Source: Natronorubrum tibetense GA33 (GTDB lineage Archaea; Halobacteriota; Halobacteria; Halobacteriales; Natrialbaceae). Taken from it: a stretch of 64,000 nucleotides of DNA. The stretch spans positions 565,133 through 629,132 of the forward strand of contig NZ_KB913017.1 of the NCBI RefSeq assembly GCF_000383975.1, given 5' to 3'. Both the position numbers and the translations under genes were made by a program. Positions 43,908 to 53,484 of the stretch are shown here, one piece after another (the stretch's first letter is position 1; each line of letters opens with the position of its first letter). The notes under the pieces were generated by a model. It was not told the origin of the DNA, made no database searches, and worked only from the letters and a program-made list of their open reading frames with translations.

Positions 43908-43910
43908 CCG

Positions 43911-44627
43911 ATGGGGAACTCACAAGTCGCTTCCGACATCGACGACGGCGACCACGGTCTCGAGTGGCTCTCGCTGGACGACGACGAATCCGTCCTCTGG
44001 TCCGGCGGCCCGGACCGGCGAACGATCACGCCGACAGCGGCGCTGCTCGCCCTCCCGATCCTCGGACTGTTGGCCGTCCCGTTCAACGCGGCCGCCGGAC
44101 TGGCGCTCGCGGCCGTGCTGGCGCTGGTCGTCGTCCCGCTCGTCGCCTGGTCCGTCCTCTGGATTCGTCGGACGGACTACGTCGTGACCACCAGCGCCCT
44201 CTACGCGAAACGGGGTATCCTCTCGCGAGACGTCAAACGGATCGACTTCGAGAAGGTCCAGAACACGTCCTACAGCCAGACTGCCATCGGAACGCATGTC
44301 GGCTACGGCACGGTGGAAGTCAGCTCCGCCGGCGGCTCCGGCGTCGAGATGAGTTTTCGATCTATTCCGAATCCGAGAGAGATCCAGCAACTGATCAGCA
44401 GTCGCGTCTCGCCGGGTCGTTCATCGGGCGGTCGAGGGAACGCCGGCTCCGACGCAGACGTCGAGTCGGACGACGTACTCGAGGAGATCCTCGTCGAACT
44501 GCGAGCGATTCGGACGGCGCTCGAGGACGGTGAGAGCACCCGGACACAACCATCCGAGTCGGAGCCGACCGACGCCGAAACCGAGAGTGTCACGCTCGAG
44601 CACGATTCAGCCGACCCACAGCCTTAG
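43911..44627 (+). CDS. PH-domain (DUF304/bPH2) membrane protein
   Basis: A 238-residue protein. Residues about 25-40 have DESVLWSGGPDRRTITP, two adjacent helices follow (about 43-85), and residues 90-155 form a bacterial PH domain (RRTDYVVTTSALYAKRGILSRDVKRIDFEKVQNTSYSQTAIG). The C-terminal 70 residues are acidic and disordered. Such proteins are membrane-anchored with unknown ligands. Tight coupling to the MaoC gene is noteworthy but unexplained. Confidence 0.8.
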   Translation: MGNSQVASDIDDGDHGLEWLSLDDDESVLWSGGPDRRTITPTAALLALPILGLLAVPFNAAAGLALAAVLALVVVPLVAWSVLWIRRTDYVVTTSALYAKRGILSRDVKRIDFEKVQNTSYSQTAIGTHVGYGTVEVSSAGGSGVEMSFRSIPNPREIQQLISSRVSPGRSSGGRGNAGSDADVESDDVLEEILVELRAIRTALEDGESTRTQPSESEPTDAETESVTLEHDSADPQP

Positions 44628-44679
44628 TCCTGCAGCACGATCGCTCGGGGGTTTTGGGACCCCCCGTCGGTCACCCTCC

Positions 44680-45099
44680 TCAGATCGTCGTCGAGATCAT
44701 GTAGAGGTTGATGCAGACGGCGGCGGTCCAGGGAATTGCGAGTCCCGCGGGAACGATCGCTCGGTAGGCCTTCGGCAGCATCGGTCGACAGACCAGTCCG
44801 ATCCCGATCGCGAGCCCTTTGAGCGCGAGCATGCCGAGCAGTCCGTAGCCGTCGATCGCGCTTCGTGCGACCGGGTTCGACTCCGCAAGCCCCAGGTGGA
44901 GCCCGACGAACGTCGTCACGATGTCCCCGACGAGCGAGACACCGACGAGGACCCAGAAGAATCGCTCGAGGGCAGCCGGCGAGACGTCGACCGGGAGTTG
45001 GTGGTGCAGGTGTGCGGCGTCGGAACTCATACTCTCCCCGCCGGAGTCGAACCGGGCGTCGACGCGTCGACCGTCGGGAGCGTGCCGTTCGCACGCCAT
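44680..45099 (-). CDS. DUF5658-like membrane protein
   Basis: A 139-residue protein from ATG 45099, or 116 residues from ATG 45030 (MSSDAAHLHHQLPVD). Three to four helices are visible: FFWVLVGVSLVGDIVTTFVGLHLGL, YGLLGMLALKGLAIGIGLVCR and IVPAGLAIPWTAAVCINLYMI. The pattern GDIVTTFVGLHLGLAESNP matches DUF5658 proteins. A TATA-like GCATAACAATA sits about 25 bp before 45099, so the longer form may be real. Function unknown. Confidence 0.65.
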   Translation of the reverse strand: MACERHAPDGRRVDARFDSGGESMSSDAAHLHHQLPVDVSPAALERFFWVLVGVSLVGDIVTTFVGLHLGLAESNPVARSAIDGYGLLGMLALKGLAIGIGLVCRPMLPKAYRAIVPAGLAIPWTAAVCINLYMISTTI

Positions 45100-45373
45100 G
45101 CTTCCACCAAATGGGGTATTGTTATGCCAGGCGTAGGCCGAACCGGTCCGACGTTTTCGGTCAGTAACGACTCTCAAACACCGCGATAACGGTCTCGAAC
45201 GGTCCGCGATAGTGAACCGACGTGACCTGAAATCGCCTCGAGGTCACGTGACTCGCCAGCGACGTAATCGGGAGACGGGACGGGATAGGCAGCCGGAAAA
45301 CGGAGAGACTGAGACGCGGATAGCAGGCAGATCGTGCGAGAAATAGCACGCTACCGGCGGACGGTCCTCGTTC

Positions 45374-47188
45374 TCAGAGCACGGTTCCGTGTTTCTTGTC
45401 CGGCAGCGACTTCTCGACGTCCTCGTAGAACGCAAAGCGGGCGGCGAGTTCCGCGCGCAACTCGCTGGGGGGAACGATCTCGTCGATGACGACCTCGCTG
45501 GCCATCCGGTGGACGTCGATATCCTCGCGGTACTCCTCGCGGAGTTCCCGCTCCATGCGTTCGCGCTCCTCGGGGTCGTCGATCTCGGAGAGTTTGCGCG
45601 CGTAGACCGCGTTGATCGCCGCCTCGGGGCCCATGATGGCGATCTCACCCGAGGGGAGCCCGATGACGCTCTCGGGATCGTAGGCTGGCCCGCCCATCGC
45701 GTAGATGCCCGCGCCGTAGGCTTTCCGGACGACGACGGTCTGTTTCGGCACCGTCGCCGACGACGTCGCGTAGATCATCTTCTTGCCCTGCTCTAAGATG
45801 CCCTCCTTCTCGACCTGCGAGCCGGCCATGAAGCCGGGCGTGTCACAGAGGTAGAGTAAGGGGATGTTGAACGCGTCGGACTTCCAGACGAACTCCGCGG
45901 CCTTCTCGGCAGCGTCGGGGAAGATCGCTCCGGCCCGGTGGGCGGGCTGGTTTGCGACAATTCCCACGGGACGGCCGTCGATTCGGGCGTACGCCGTAAT
46001 GATCTCCGGCCCGTAATCGGGCCGTAACTCGAAGTAGGAGCCCGAATCGACGATGCGATCGATGACGTCAGTCATGTCGTAGCCCTTGTTCGGCGACTGT
46101 GGGACGACGGCGTCGATCCCCTCCGGCGACCGCGCCGGCGCGGTTGGTTCCTGCTGGGGCGGCTTCTCGTCCGAGTTGTCCGGCAGGTAGGTGATCAGTT
46201 GGGCGACGAGCTCCCGAGCGTGTTCCTCGTCCTCCGCGATCAGGTCCGCGGAGCCGGACTCTCGAGCGTGGACCTGCGGGCCGCCGAGCTCCTCGAGATC
46301 GATCTCCTCGCCGGTGACCATCTGCACCATCCGCGGGCTCGCGATCGCCATCGCGGACATTCCCTCGACCATGATCGTGAAGTCGGCGAAGACGGGCGTG
46401 TACGCGGCCCCGGCGATACACGGGCCGTAGAGCACGCAGACCTGCGGTACCCGTCCGGAGAGCATTGAGTGGTTGTAGTAGTACTTCCCGATCCCCTCGC
46501 GGTTCGCGAAAAAGCCAGTCTGCTGGTCGATCCGGCCGCCGGAGGAGTCCATCAGATAGAACACCGGTCGGCCGGTTTTCAGCGCGCGCTGTTGCATCCG
46601 CAGGAACTTCTCGACGCCCTTCTTGGCCATGCTCCCGCGCTTGACGGTGTAGTCGTTGGCCATGAAGTGGACGTCGCGGCCCTCGAAGGTCGCGCCGCCG
46701 GTGATGAGGCCGTCGGCCGGCAGTCGGTCGTCGGTCTCCTCGCCGGCCCCGTCGGGATGCCAGTCGTCGAACGCCGCGAACCTGCCGTCCTCGAACTGAA
46801 ACGCGCTGTTCTCGCCGTCGAACCAGAGCGCGAGGCGGTCCCGAACGAACAGCTTGTCCGTCTCCTCGAGTTGGTCGCGGTACTTTTCGGGGCCGCCCTC
46901 GAGAATGTCCTCGATCTCCGCCCGAAGCCGTCGCTCTCGGTCCGTCGGCTCGAGGTCGTCCGCTTGGTCGCTCTCGGTGGAGTCGCGCTGCGGAGCGTCG
47001 GCGTTCGAAGCGGAATCGGCCTCCCGTTCCGTCGACGGCTCCGATTCGGACGAGCCGTCGTGGCTCGCTAGCGGCTCGTCGTCGTCGCCGACGTACACCT
47101 CGACCGATTCGCCGACGTGTTCAGCCAGTGCGGCGGCGATAGCCGACGCTTCGTCGTCAGATGCGCCTGCCGCGATGCGGACGTGCAT
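45374..47188 (-). CDS. Acyl-CoA carboxylase carboxyltransferase with epsilon-like N-terminus
   Basis: A 604-residue protein. Residues about 85-604 are the carboxyltransferase beta chain of acyl-/propionyl-CoA carboxylase: DLEPTDRERRLRAEIEDILEGGPEKYRDQLEETDKLFVRDRL, with crotonase-fold halves containing GRPVFYLMDSSGGR, GPCIAGAAYTPVFADF and IPLLYLCDTPGFMAG. Residues 1-37 (MHVRIAAGASDDEASAIAAA...) resemble the small epsilon subunit of actinobacterial carboxylases. The 40-residue segment after it is an acidic linker. With a biotin carboxylase (not in this window) it would carboxylate acyl-CoA, for example for propionate or fatty-acid metabolism. ATG 47188. Confidence 0.85.
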   Translation of the reverse strand: MHVRIAAGASDDEASAIAAALAEHVGESVEVYVGDDDEPLASHDGSSESEPSTEREADSASNADAPQRDSTESDQADDLEPTDRERRLRAEIEDILEGGPEKYRDQLEETDKLFVRDRLALWFDGENSAFQFEDGRFAAFDDWHPDGAGEETDDRLPADGLITGGATFEGRDVHFMANDYTVKRGSMAKKGVEKFLRMQQRALKTGRPVFYLMDSSGGRIDQQTGFFANREGIGKYYYNHSMLSGRVPQVCVLYGPCIAGAAYTPVFADFTIMVEGMSAMAIASPRMVQMVTGEEIDLEELGGPQVHARESGSADLIAEDEEHARELVAQLITYLPDNSDEKPPQQEPTAPARSPEGIDAVVPQSPNKGYDMTDVIDRIVDSGSYFELRPDYGPEIITAYARIDGRPVGIVANQPAHRAGAIFPDAAEKAAEFVWKSDAFNIPLLYLCDTPGFMAGSQVEKEGILEQGKKMIYATSSATVPKQTVVVRKAYGAGIYAMGGPAYDPESVIGLPSGEIAIMGPEAAINAVYARKLSEIDDPEERERMERELREEYREDIDVHRMASEVVIDEIVPPSELRAELAARFAFYEDVEKSLPDKKHGTVL

Positions 47189-47865
47189 GATCGATGATGT
47201 GTGGGGAGACCAAAAACCGTTTTCGCTCCTCGGGCCGACGATCGACGGGGAGTCGGCCCGACTGACGGCGACTCACGGTCTGTCTTGTCGGCCGGAACCG
47301 ACCGAGCACGCCGTTCGCTACCTATCGACCGCAGAAACCGTCCGCCCTGCTCGAACGGACGGACGTCGCTGAGTGCCGAGACGATCCGGGACGGCAAAAC
47401 ACTCTCAACGGGGCGGCAGAGAGGAGAAAAACGGTTCGCGTCCGACCGACCGCCACTGATCGTTCGGAGTTCGCCACGAGGGATGAGGAGGATCACGTGT
47501 CGTGGACGCGAACCGATCGGGAGTGAGTCGTACCGTCGGGCACCTGGTGCCCGCCAGTAGCTGCCTTCGTGGTCACCAGCACGAAGACAGTTACTGCTGG
47601 ATGGGGAGCTGACACGAACGCTTGCGTTCAGTCGTACAGATTTTATAATGGGTTGGGTTTGTGATCGCCTACGAACGTTTCGGCGCGTCAGTGTTGACAC
47701 GTTGGGGCCCGCAAAACGGACGGTACAAAACGAGTAGCAGGTGCAGGCACAACCGATATCGCCGATTTCATCGTTACATTCGACTGTCATCGACCCTCCC
47801 GTGTACGTGAACATTAGCTTTGGCGTCGTGAACTGAACGGACACTGCAGAGACCAGAATCGCGGT
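47189..47865. other. Long intergenic region with hairpins
   Basis: About 680 bases, no convincing gene; the long minus-strand frame here is antisense and continues through the next gene. Two hairpins are visible: GGGCACC/GGTGCCC at about 47537-47551, and CCTTCGTG with CACGAAGA-type arms forming a stem near 47551-47600, followed by GAACGC/GCGTTC near 47617-47632. A TATA-like TTTTATAATG is at 47641-47650, about 220 bp upstream of the exported protease-like gene, possibly initiating a leader or small RNA. Confidence 0.5.
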
Positions 47866-49038
47866 ATGGAAGGCACACACACTGAGCATCTCGTCCACCG
47901 GATCGCGACGATCCGCGATCGGATCGAGACCGGCATGGATCGTCGCGAGTTTCTTCGGACTCTCGTTACCGGCGGCTACGCACTCGGCGTCGCCGGGGCG
48001 CTCGGCGTCGACGACTTCCTCGCGGCCGACGATGGTGAGGTCCCGATCGTCACGGCACACGTCCGAGCCGACCCCGACGACCCGTGGTCGCTCGAGGAAC
48101 GAACGCGATACGTCCCCGCCGAGTGGTACGCAGCCGTCACGAAAGCCCTCGAGTTGAACGAGTTGCTCGCACGAACGGCGTTTACCGGCTATCTCGGGAG
48201 CGCGGTCGTTCCCGGCTCTTACGACAGCGGGACGGCCACCGTCTCCGTCGGTATCTCGAGCGATCCGACCTCCCTCAGAGAATCGCTCGACGGGCTCTTG
48301 GACGGGATCTCGCTCGATATCGAGACGATCGGCGAGATCGAAGACATCGAGCAGGGACCGCAAGATATCGAGCCGCGGGTCGTCGGCTCCCTCACGGGCA
48401 ACGACGTTCCGAGCGGGGTCGCCTGCGAGACGGCGGACAGCATCGCGACGCTCGGACCCGTAATGTATGACCCCAGCAGCGAATCGGAGTTCTTCGTAAC
48501 GGCCGAACACGCGTTCGACGGCGGTGCCGATACGAATGGCGATCACCTCAGTCTCCCGATCGAGGAGAGCGATTCGATCGAACTCGGTCCCGTCTCACAC
48601 GCTCATCCAGCGGAGGACGTCGCCGCGATCACGCCCGAGGGACGGGTCCAGCCCTCGAACGCGATCGACACACCGTCGCCGTCACGCGTCCGTGGCCAAC
48701 TTACTCGACTTGGACTCGCGGACCTCATCGCGCGCGACGAACAGCTCGAGAAGGTCGGCGCGGTAACCGGACACACGACGGGGAGGATTCAGGGGATCGA
48801 CGCGGTCACCTGCTTCACCGACAACTTCTGTCGGCACGGCCAGATCCGCTGGGGCGGCGAGATGGATCTGACCGACGGCGACAGCGGCTCGGTGAGCTAC
48901 TACGCCGACCCCATCGGCGACGAGGAGGACGTCCTCATCGCGGGCTTCAACAACGCTCGAACCTGGTGGCCGGGACAGAGCTACGTCTGGGGCGTCGGCG
49001 CCTACAGACTCACCGAGATGTACGGTTATCACTTCTAA
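47866..49038 (+). CDS. Tat-exported chymotrypsin-like serine protease candidate
   Basis: A 390-residue secreted protein. A twin-arginine signal begins MDRREFLRTLVTGGYALG (from residue 24; alternative start 47935). A catalytic triad can be proposed: His215 in FFVTAEHAFDGG, Asp251 in HPAEDVAAI and Ser340 in TDGDSGSVSYY, the GDSG motif of the S1 (trypsin/alpha-lytic) family. Four cysteines (187, 316, 322 and others) may form disulfides. The N-terminal 150 residues may be a propeptide, as S1 bacterial proteases have. A small two-helix membrane gene follows 50 bp downstream. Confidence 0.7.
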   Translation: MEGTHTEHLVHRIATIRDRIETGMDRREFLRTLVTGGYALGVAGALGVDDFLAADDGEVPIVTAHVRADPDDPWSLEERTRYVPAEWYAAVTKALELNELLARTAFTGYLGSAVVPGSYDSGTATVSVGISSDPTSLRESLDGLLDGISLDIETIGEIEDIEQGPQDIEPRVVGSLTGNDVPSGVACETADSIATLGPVMYDPSSESEFFVTAEHAFDGGADTNGDHLSLPIEESDSIELGPVSHAHPAEDVAAITPEGRVQPSNAIDTPSPSRVRGQLTRLGLADLIARDEQLEKVGAVTGHTTGRIQGIDAVTCFTDNFCRHGQIRWGGEMDLTDGDSGSVSYYADPIGDEEDVLIAGFNNARTWWPGQSYVWGVGAYRLTEMYGYHF

Positions 49039-49087
49039 CTACCCCGAACTGTACCGATAGGCCTCCACACTCACCACCTCTCAACCC

Positions 49088-49315
49088 ATGGCAACAGATA
49101 CACACACCGGCTCCGACCGTTCCGACCAGACCGGGATCGTGAGATCCATCGCCCGACTCGTCGGCGACCTGCTCATCGTCACCTGCTGGGTCGTGTTTTT
49201 GACGCTGGTCTTTCTCGGGACCGCGTGGCCCCAGTGGGCGTTTTACCTGCTGTTGCTACTCGGCGTCGGGCTCTACGTGTCCCTAACGGCGACGTGGACT
49301 GGATCCAGCGGCTAG
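49088..49315 (+). CDS. Small two-helix membrane protein
   Basis: A 75-residue protein. An acidic/polar N-terminus of 18 residues precedes two helices (about 25-45, LLIVTCWVVFLTLVFLG, and 50-70, AFYLLLLLGVGLYVSLT). It begins 50 bp after the protease-like gene on the same strand and may be co-transcribed. No motif is recognised. Confidence 0.65.
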   Translation: MATDTHTGSDRSDQTGIVRSIARLVGDLLIVTCWVVFLTLVFLGTAWPQWAFYLLLLLGVGLYVSLTATWTGSSG

Positions 49316-49378
49316 GAACCACAGGAGCCGAGAACCGGACGGCCGACGCAACCAAAAAACGGACTACGGGATCGTTGA

Positions 49379-50260
49379 TTAAGCGATTCGATTCTCGACC
49401 CGATCTTCGAGCCGCTCGACCAACTCGCTGTTACCGACGTGGACCGGCGTTCGATCGTGGAGGTCATCGGGGTCGACGGAGAGCAGTGACTGATTGCCGT
49501 CCGAAGAGCGACCGCCCGCCCGTTCGACGATGTAGCCGATGGGGTTGCCCTCGAACTGGAGGCGGAGTTTCCCCTCGGGGCGGGACTCGAGACCGGGGTA
49601 GCCGAAGATCCCGCCGTAGGTGAGCACCTGATTGACGTCGCCGATCATCGCGCCGCCATACCGGAGCTTGAGCTCCTGTTCGATCTCGCGGGCGTACTCC
49701 TGAAAATCGTCGGGCCAGTCGGGGACGCGCCCGCCGAAGCCGTAGACGACCGGCTCGTCGGGGAGCCGAACGTCTCGGTCGACGACGGTCCGTTCGCCGC
49801 CGGTCAGTTCGTACTCCGTGACGGACTCCTCGGTCGCGAGCACCATCGTCGTGATCGGGCCATACAGGATGTATCCGGCGGCGACGAGCGTCTCGCCTCG
49901 AGCGGGGAGCGCGGCGTCGTAAACGCCGAAGATGGTCCCCATGGCGTTGTTCGACTTGAGATTCGAGGAGCCGTCCAGCGGATCGACGGCGACGGCGTAG
50001 ACGTCCTCCATCGCCGGATCGCCGCCGCAGTCTTCGACCTCGGCTCGCTCCTCGCTTGCGTACTGTCCGACGCCGTCGATACCGGCGAGCCGGTCGCCGA
50101 GCAGTTCGTCCGCCCAGATGTCGGCTTCGACCTGCGTCTCGCCGCTAGGATTCTCCTCGTCGACGGTGCCGCGACGCCCGATGAGCCCCTGTCTGATCTC
50201 GGTCGCCGAGCGGCTGATCGTCGCGATCACGCTCTCGACAACTGGATCGGACACCGTCAT
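49379..50260 (-). CDS. fbp: Class 1 fructose-1,6-bisphosphatase
   Basis: A 293-residue enzyme. The metal-binding motif VDPLDGSSN is at about residue 90-98, with the upstream E-rich [11 protein letters not shown] and the substrate segment [25 protein letters not shown]. It dephosphorylates fructose-1,6-bisphosphate to fructose-6-phosphate, the committed gluconeogenic step in archaea that grow on organic acids or amino acids. Its ATG starts 1 bp after the stop of the aldolase gene, so aldolase and FBPase form an operon. Confidence 0.9.
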   Translation of the reverse strand: MTVSDPVVESVIATISRSATEIRQGLIGRRGTVDEENPSGETQVEADIWADELLGDRLAGIDGVGQYASEERAEVEDCGGDPAMEDVYAVAVDPLDGSSNLKSNNAMGTIFGVYDAALPARGETLVAAGYILYGPITTMVLATEESVTEYELTGGERTVVDRDVRLPDEPVVYGFGGRVPDWPDDFQEYAREIEQELKLRYGGAMIGDVNQVLTYGGIFGYPGLESRPEGKLRLQFEGNPIGYIVERAGGRSSDGNQSLLSVDPDDLHDRTPVHVGNSELVERLEDRVENRIA

Positions 50261-50261
50261 C

Positions 50262-51056
50262 CTATTCCGTAGCCTCGAGTGCGGCGTCGGCCGTCTCCTC
50301 CTCGTAGATGACTCGCTCGAGGGCGTCCAGGATCTGCGTCGGGTTCTCTCGCTGCCAGACGTTGCGGCCGACGGCGAGACCCTTACAGCCCGCCTGGACG
50401 GCGGCTTCGACGGTCGAGAGGAACTCGTAGTCGGAGGTCTTCGAGCCGCCGCTCATGACGACTTTCATGTCGCCGGCGGCCTTGCAGGCGTGTTCCATGG
50501 CTTCGGAGCTGCCGGGGTACTTGACTTTCGCGATGTCTGCACCGAGCTCGAGGCCGAGTCGGGTCGCATAGGAGATCGTGCTCGGCTTCGTGTCGTTTTT
50601 CAGCCCCTGTCCGCGCGGGTACGACCACATGACGACCGGCAGGTCGTGCTCGCGGGCGTCCTCCTGTACGTCGCGGAACTCTTCGGCCATCTCGACCTCG
50701 TGGTTTGAGCCGCCGTAGAGGGTGAAGCCGATGGCGTCGGCACCGATCTCAGCTGCGTAATCGACCGAGCAGTTGACCGCCGAGTCGTACTCGCCCATCC
50801 AGAGGTTCGAGGTTCCGTTGACCTTCAGCAGGAGGTTCACGTCGTCCTCGTAGCTCGGATAGTAGCCCTCGGCGACGCCCTTCTGGACGGCCATGCAGGT
50901 GACCGCGTCGTGCGTCGCCGTCTCGAACACCGTCGACGGGTCGAGCTTTTCGGGCACGTCCTCGAAGTCGACAGGACCGTGCTCTAATCCGTGGTCCATC
51001 GCCAAAATCAGTGACTTACCGTCGCGGACGATCGGTGAATCGTCGATCGGAATCAT
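50262..51056 (-). CDS. Class I fructose-bisphosphate aldolase (DhnA-type)
   Basis: A 264-residue TIM-barrel aldolase from ATG 51056. The Schiff-base lysine region is [18 protein letters not shown]; other motifs are [13 protein letters not shown] (phosphate binding) and [15 protein letters not shown]. The archaeal class I (DhnA) aldolase makes or splits fructose-1,6-bisphosphate. Coupled with fbp immediately downstream, the pair serves gluconeogenesis. A TATA box (TTTATAG on the minus strand, at 51081-51087) lies about 27 bp upstream. Confidence 0.9.
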   Translation of the reverse strand: MIPIDDSPIVRDGKSLILAMDHGLEHGPVDFEDVPEKLDPSTVFETATHDAVTCMAVQKGVAEGYYPSYEDDVNLLLKVNGTSNLWMGEYDSAVNCSVDYAAEIGADAIGFTLYGGSNHEVEMAEEFRDVQEDAREHDLPVVMWSYPRGQGLKNDTKPSTISYATRLGLELGADIAKVKYPGSSEAMEHACKAAGDMKVVMSGGSKTSDYEFLSTVEAAVQAGCKGLAVGRNVWQRENPTQILDALERVIYEEETADAALEATE

Positions 51057-51080
51057 CTGTAAGAGGATCCAACAGGCCGC

Positions 51081-51088
51081 TATAAATC
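51081..51088 (-). promoter_or_regulatory. TATA box for the aldolase-fbp operon
   Basis: The minus-strand sequence ATTTATAG lies about 27 bp before ATG 51056, a leaderless-start spacing. Confidence 0.55.
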
Positions 51089-51191
51089 TCTGATGGTCCG
51101 GATTATCGAAATTACGTACTATCGTAGTTATCTTCGGCGGAATCCCGCCCGATTCCACCGCAGTTATTGCAGTTTACCGAGTCACTCGTTG

Positions 51192-51947
51192 TCACCCGAC
51201 CAGTTCTCGGGCGTTGTGTCGCCACGTTCGAACGTGGATCACGTTCAGTTCGAGCACGCGAGCGACCTCGAACGCGCTGATCGTCGCCAGTCGCTCCGCC
51301 GAACGGACCCCGGCTTCGGCCAACTCGTCGGCGTCGTCGGGACCGACGCCGGCTACCGCCGTCACGGGCGTCGGTTTCGGCCACGGCCGCTCCGACGGAC
51401 GCTGCCGCCCGATCGACGACTCGGTCGCGTGCTCGTACTCGAAGGCTTGCCAGTCCTCGTCTCCGCTCACGGCGATCCACTCGCGCTCGGCCGCTCCGAG
51501 CCCGCGGACTTCGCTCGAGCGACGCTCGAGGTCACCGTCGCCCTCGAACGACCACGGGAGCGAGAAGCGGCGGCGCAGCGCGTCCGCGATCGGTTCGTCG
51601 ACGCCCGCGTCGAGCAGCATCTGATAGGAGCACTCCTTGCTCGCAACGGCGTCGGGGTCGACGTCGGCCGCCTCGAGGGCATCCCGTTCGTCGGGTTCGA
51701 TCCGGGGGTCGACGCCATCCGGGGCAGATCCCATGCCGAACACCAGTTCGGTTGCAGAGACCGTCTCTCCGTCTCGATCGACGGTCCCCTTCCGCTGGGG
51801 GTCAGCGTCTCGGTCGGTTGGCGTGTTCAGCTTCCGGACAGCGTCTGTGGAGCCCACGTCGGACTCTCGGTCGCCGCGTCCGTCGGCGTCTGGATCGCTG
51901 TGTACGATTTCTTTGCTCACGCGATTCACCGGTTGTCCGTAGCTCAC
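51192..51947 (-). CDS. Haloarchaeal protein with C-terminal helix-hairpin-helix
   Basis: A 251-residue soluble protein. Its N-terminal part is acidic and of low complexity. A central segment (about 68-180) has SATELVFGMGSAPDGVDPRIEP. The C-terminal 55 residues carry two helix-hairpin-helix turns (VAGVGPDDADELAEAGVRSAERLATISAFEVARVLELNVIHVRTWRHNAREL), as seen in RNA polymerase alpha-like or DNA repair HhH domains. It likely binds DNA or a nucleic-acid-associated protein. Divergent from nothing close; convergent gaps on both sides. The function is unknown. Confidence 0.65.
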   Translation of the reverse strand: MSYGQPVNRVSKEIVHSDPDADGRGDRESDVGSTDAVRKLNTPTDRDADPQRKGTVDRDGETVSATELVFGMGSAPDGVDPRIEPDERDALEAADVDPDAVASKECSYQMLLDAGVDEPIADALRRRFSLPWSFEGDGDLERRSSEVRGLGAAEREWIAVSGDEDWQAFEYEHATESSIGRQRPSERPWPKPTPVTAVAGVGPDDADELAEAGVRSAERLATISAFEVARVLELNVIHVRTWRHNARELVG

Positions 51948-52038
51948 ACTCTCTCGTAATGAAAGTTTTCCCCGTTTCCGACGAGGAGAAAACGTCAGAC
52001 GGGAGTCATTCGTCAGGAGACCGCCGAGCGATCGTCGG

Positions 52039-53484
52039 TTATCGGTCGACTGACGGCGTCTCGGTGTCGGTGGTCGCTTTGGCAGTTGCGAGACTCACAC
52101 CGACGATTGCAGCCACGGTGACCGGCCACGGCAGGATCGGGAAGTAGTCGGGGAAGTAGTAGAGGTTCACGATCGTACTCGCCATACCGACGACGATGGC
52201 CGCGAGGACACCTTCACTGGTTGTGTGTCTCCAGAAGAGGATGAACAGGAGCGGCAGGCCGACGGTGACGCCGAGTCCGACGTAGGCAACTTCGATGATC
52301 TCGAAGATCGTACCGGGGCGAATCCACGCGAGTACAATGCCGAACACTGCAACCGTCGCCACCGTCAGCCGACCCAGGAGAATCAGCGTCCGTTCACTCG
52401 CATCGGGGTTGACCTGTTCCTCGTAGAATCGGGTGATGTCCGAGGAGGTGACCAGCAACATCGAGTCCGACGTCGAGAGGATCGCACTGACGATCGCGGC
52501 GAGCAGGATGCCCGCGATAACCGGCGGAAACAGGTCGACGATCGCGAGCATCGCAACGTTCTCCGGATTGTCGACGGTCCCGTACAGGACCCGTCCGGCG
52601 ATGCCGATGAACAGCGGGACGGTCAGTCGAAGCGACTGGAACGCCACCGCGATCGCCGAGGCCTTGCTGACGATCGATTCGGAACGGATCGCCTGGAACC
52701 GCATCAGCGAGTGGGGTTGACCGATCGTCCCCATCGCGAACGTCACCCAAACGAGCACGAAGATGAGCAGTGCCGTCCCCGTCTGACCGGCCTGCATCTC
52801 CAGCAGCGTCGGCTCGATCTCGTTCGCCTGCGTGATGAACGACGACCAGCCACCGACTTCCATGATCGCGAGGACGGGAAGCGCGACGGCGCCAACGAAG
52901 ATCAGGATCCCCTGGAAGAAGTCGGTCCATACCGATGCGTTGAATCCGCCGAGGACGGTGTAAAACGCCACGGCGAGGCCGCCGATGAGGATCGCGGTCC
53001 GGTAATCGATGCCGAGCCCGGTGTCCATCGCCTGGCCGACGGCGATGATCTGTGCGCCGATGTAGGAGACCATGAACGTCACGACTGCAAGCGTCGCGAC
53101 GATGCGGATCGTCGGACCGAGCGGGTCGTTTCTGAAGAACGCCGAAATGTGGTCGGTAACCGTGATCGTGCCGAGTTCCTCTGATTGACGGCGAAACGGC
53201 GAGGCCACGTACCGGTACATGAAGACGACGATAATGATCATCGTCAACGAGAACCAGAGCCCGCTCAGCCCCAGGGCGAACCCGATGCCGACCCAGGCGA
53301 AGAACGTCCAGCCACTGGCTACCGAGGACACTTCGGAGATGGCAATCGGCCATGTCCCCACGTCACGACCGGCGAGGAGATAGTCCGAGAGTCGCTTCGT
53401 CTCGGTTGTGAAAAAAAAGTAGAGGCCGATCGAGACGAGGACGAGCAGGTAGAGCCCGAACGTGACCTGCATTCCAAGGGACAT
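52039..53484 (-). CDS. Sodium:solute symporter (SSS family)
   Basis: A 481-residue transporter with 13 predicted helices. Hallmarks are the YLLAGRDVGTWPIAISEVSSVASGWTF region in helices 2-3 (the PutP-type SSS signature near residue 35-60), FYTVLGGFNASVWTDFFQGIL in helix 5 and the IGQPHSLMRF motif. It should import an organic solute with sodium; the closest look is to proline or pantothenate-type symporters, not decisive. Its ATG overlaps the stop of a 46-residue membrane gene by one base (TAATG), and an HTH_10 regulator is divergent 340 bp away. Confidence 0.85.
   Translation of the reverse strand: MSLGMQVTFGLYLLVLVSIGLYFFFTTETKRLSDYLLAGRDVGTWPIAISEVSSVASGWTFFAWVGIGFALGLSGLWFSLTMIIIVVFMYRYVASPFRRQSEELGTITVTDHISAFFRNDPLGPTIRIVATLAVVTFMVSYIGAQIIAVGQAMDTGLGIDYRTAILIGGLAVAFYTVLGGFNASVWTDFFQGILIFVGAVALPVLAIMEVGGWSSFITQANEIEPTLLEMQAGQTGTALLIFVLVWVTFAMGTIGQPHSLMRFQAIRSESIVSKASAIAVAFQSLRLTVPLFIGIAGRVLYGTVDNPENVAMLAIVDLFPPVIAGILLAAIVSAILSTSDSMLLVTSSDITRFYEEQVNPDASERTLILLGRLTVATVAVFGIVLAWIRPGTIFEIIEVAYVGLGVTVGLPLLFILFWRHTTSEGVLAAIVVGMASTIVNLYYFPDYFPILPWPVTVAAIVGVSLATAKATTDTETPSVDR

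Noticed and set aside
51090-51140. TrmB/GlpR-like operator upstream of the aldolase-fbp operon
   Set aside because: ACGTACTATCGTAGT looks partly symmetric, but it does not fit the TACT-N7/8-GAGTA consensus I recall for haloarchaeal TrmB, so I do not claim a site.
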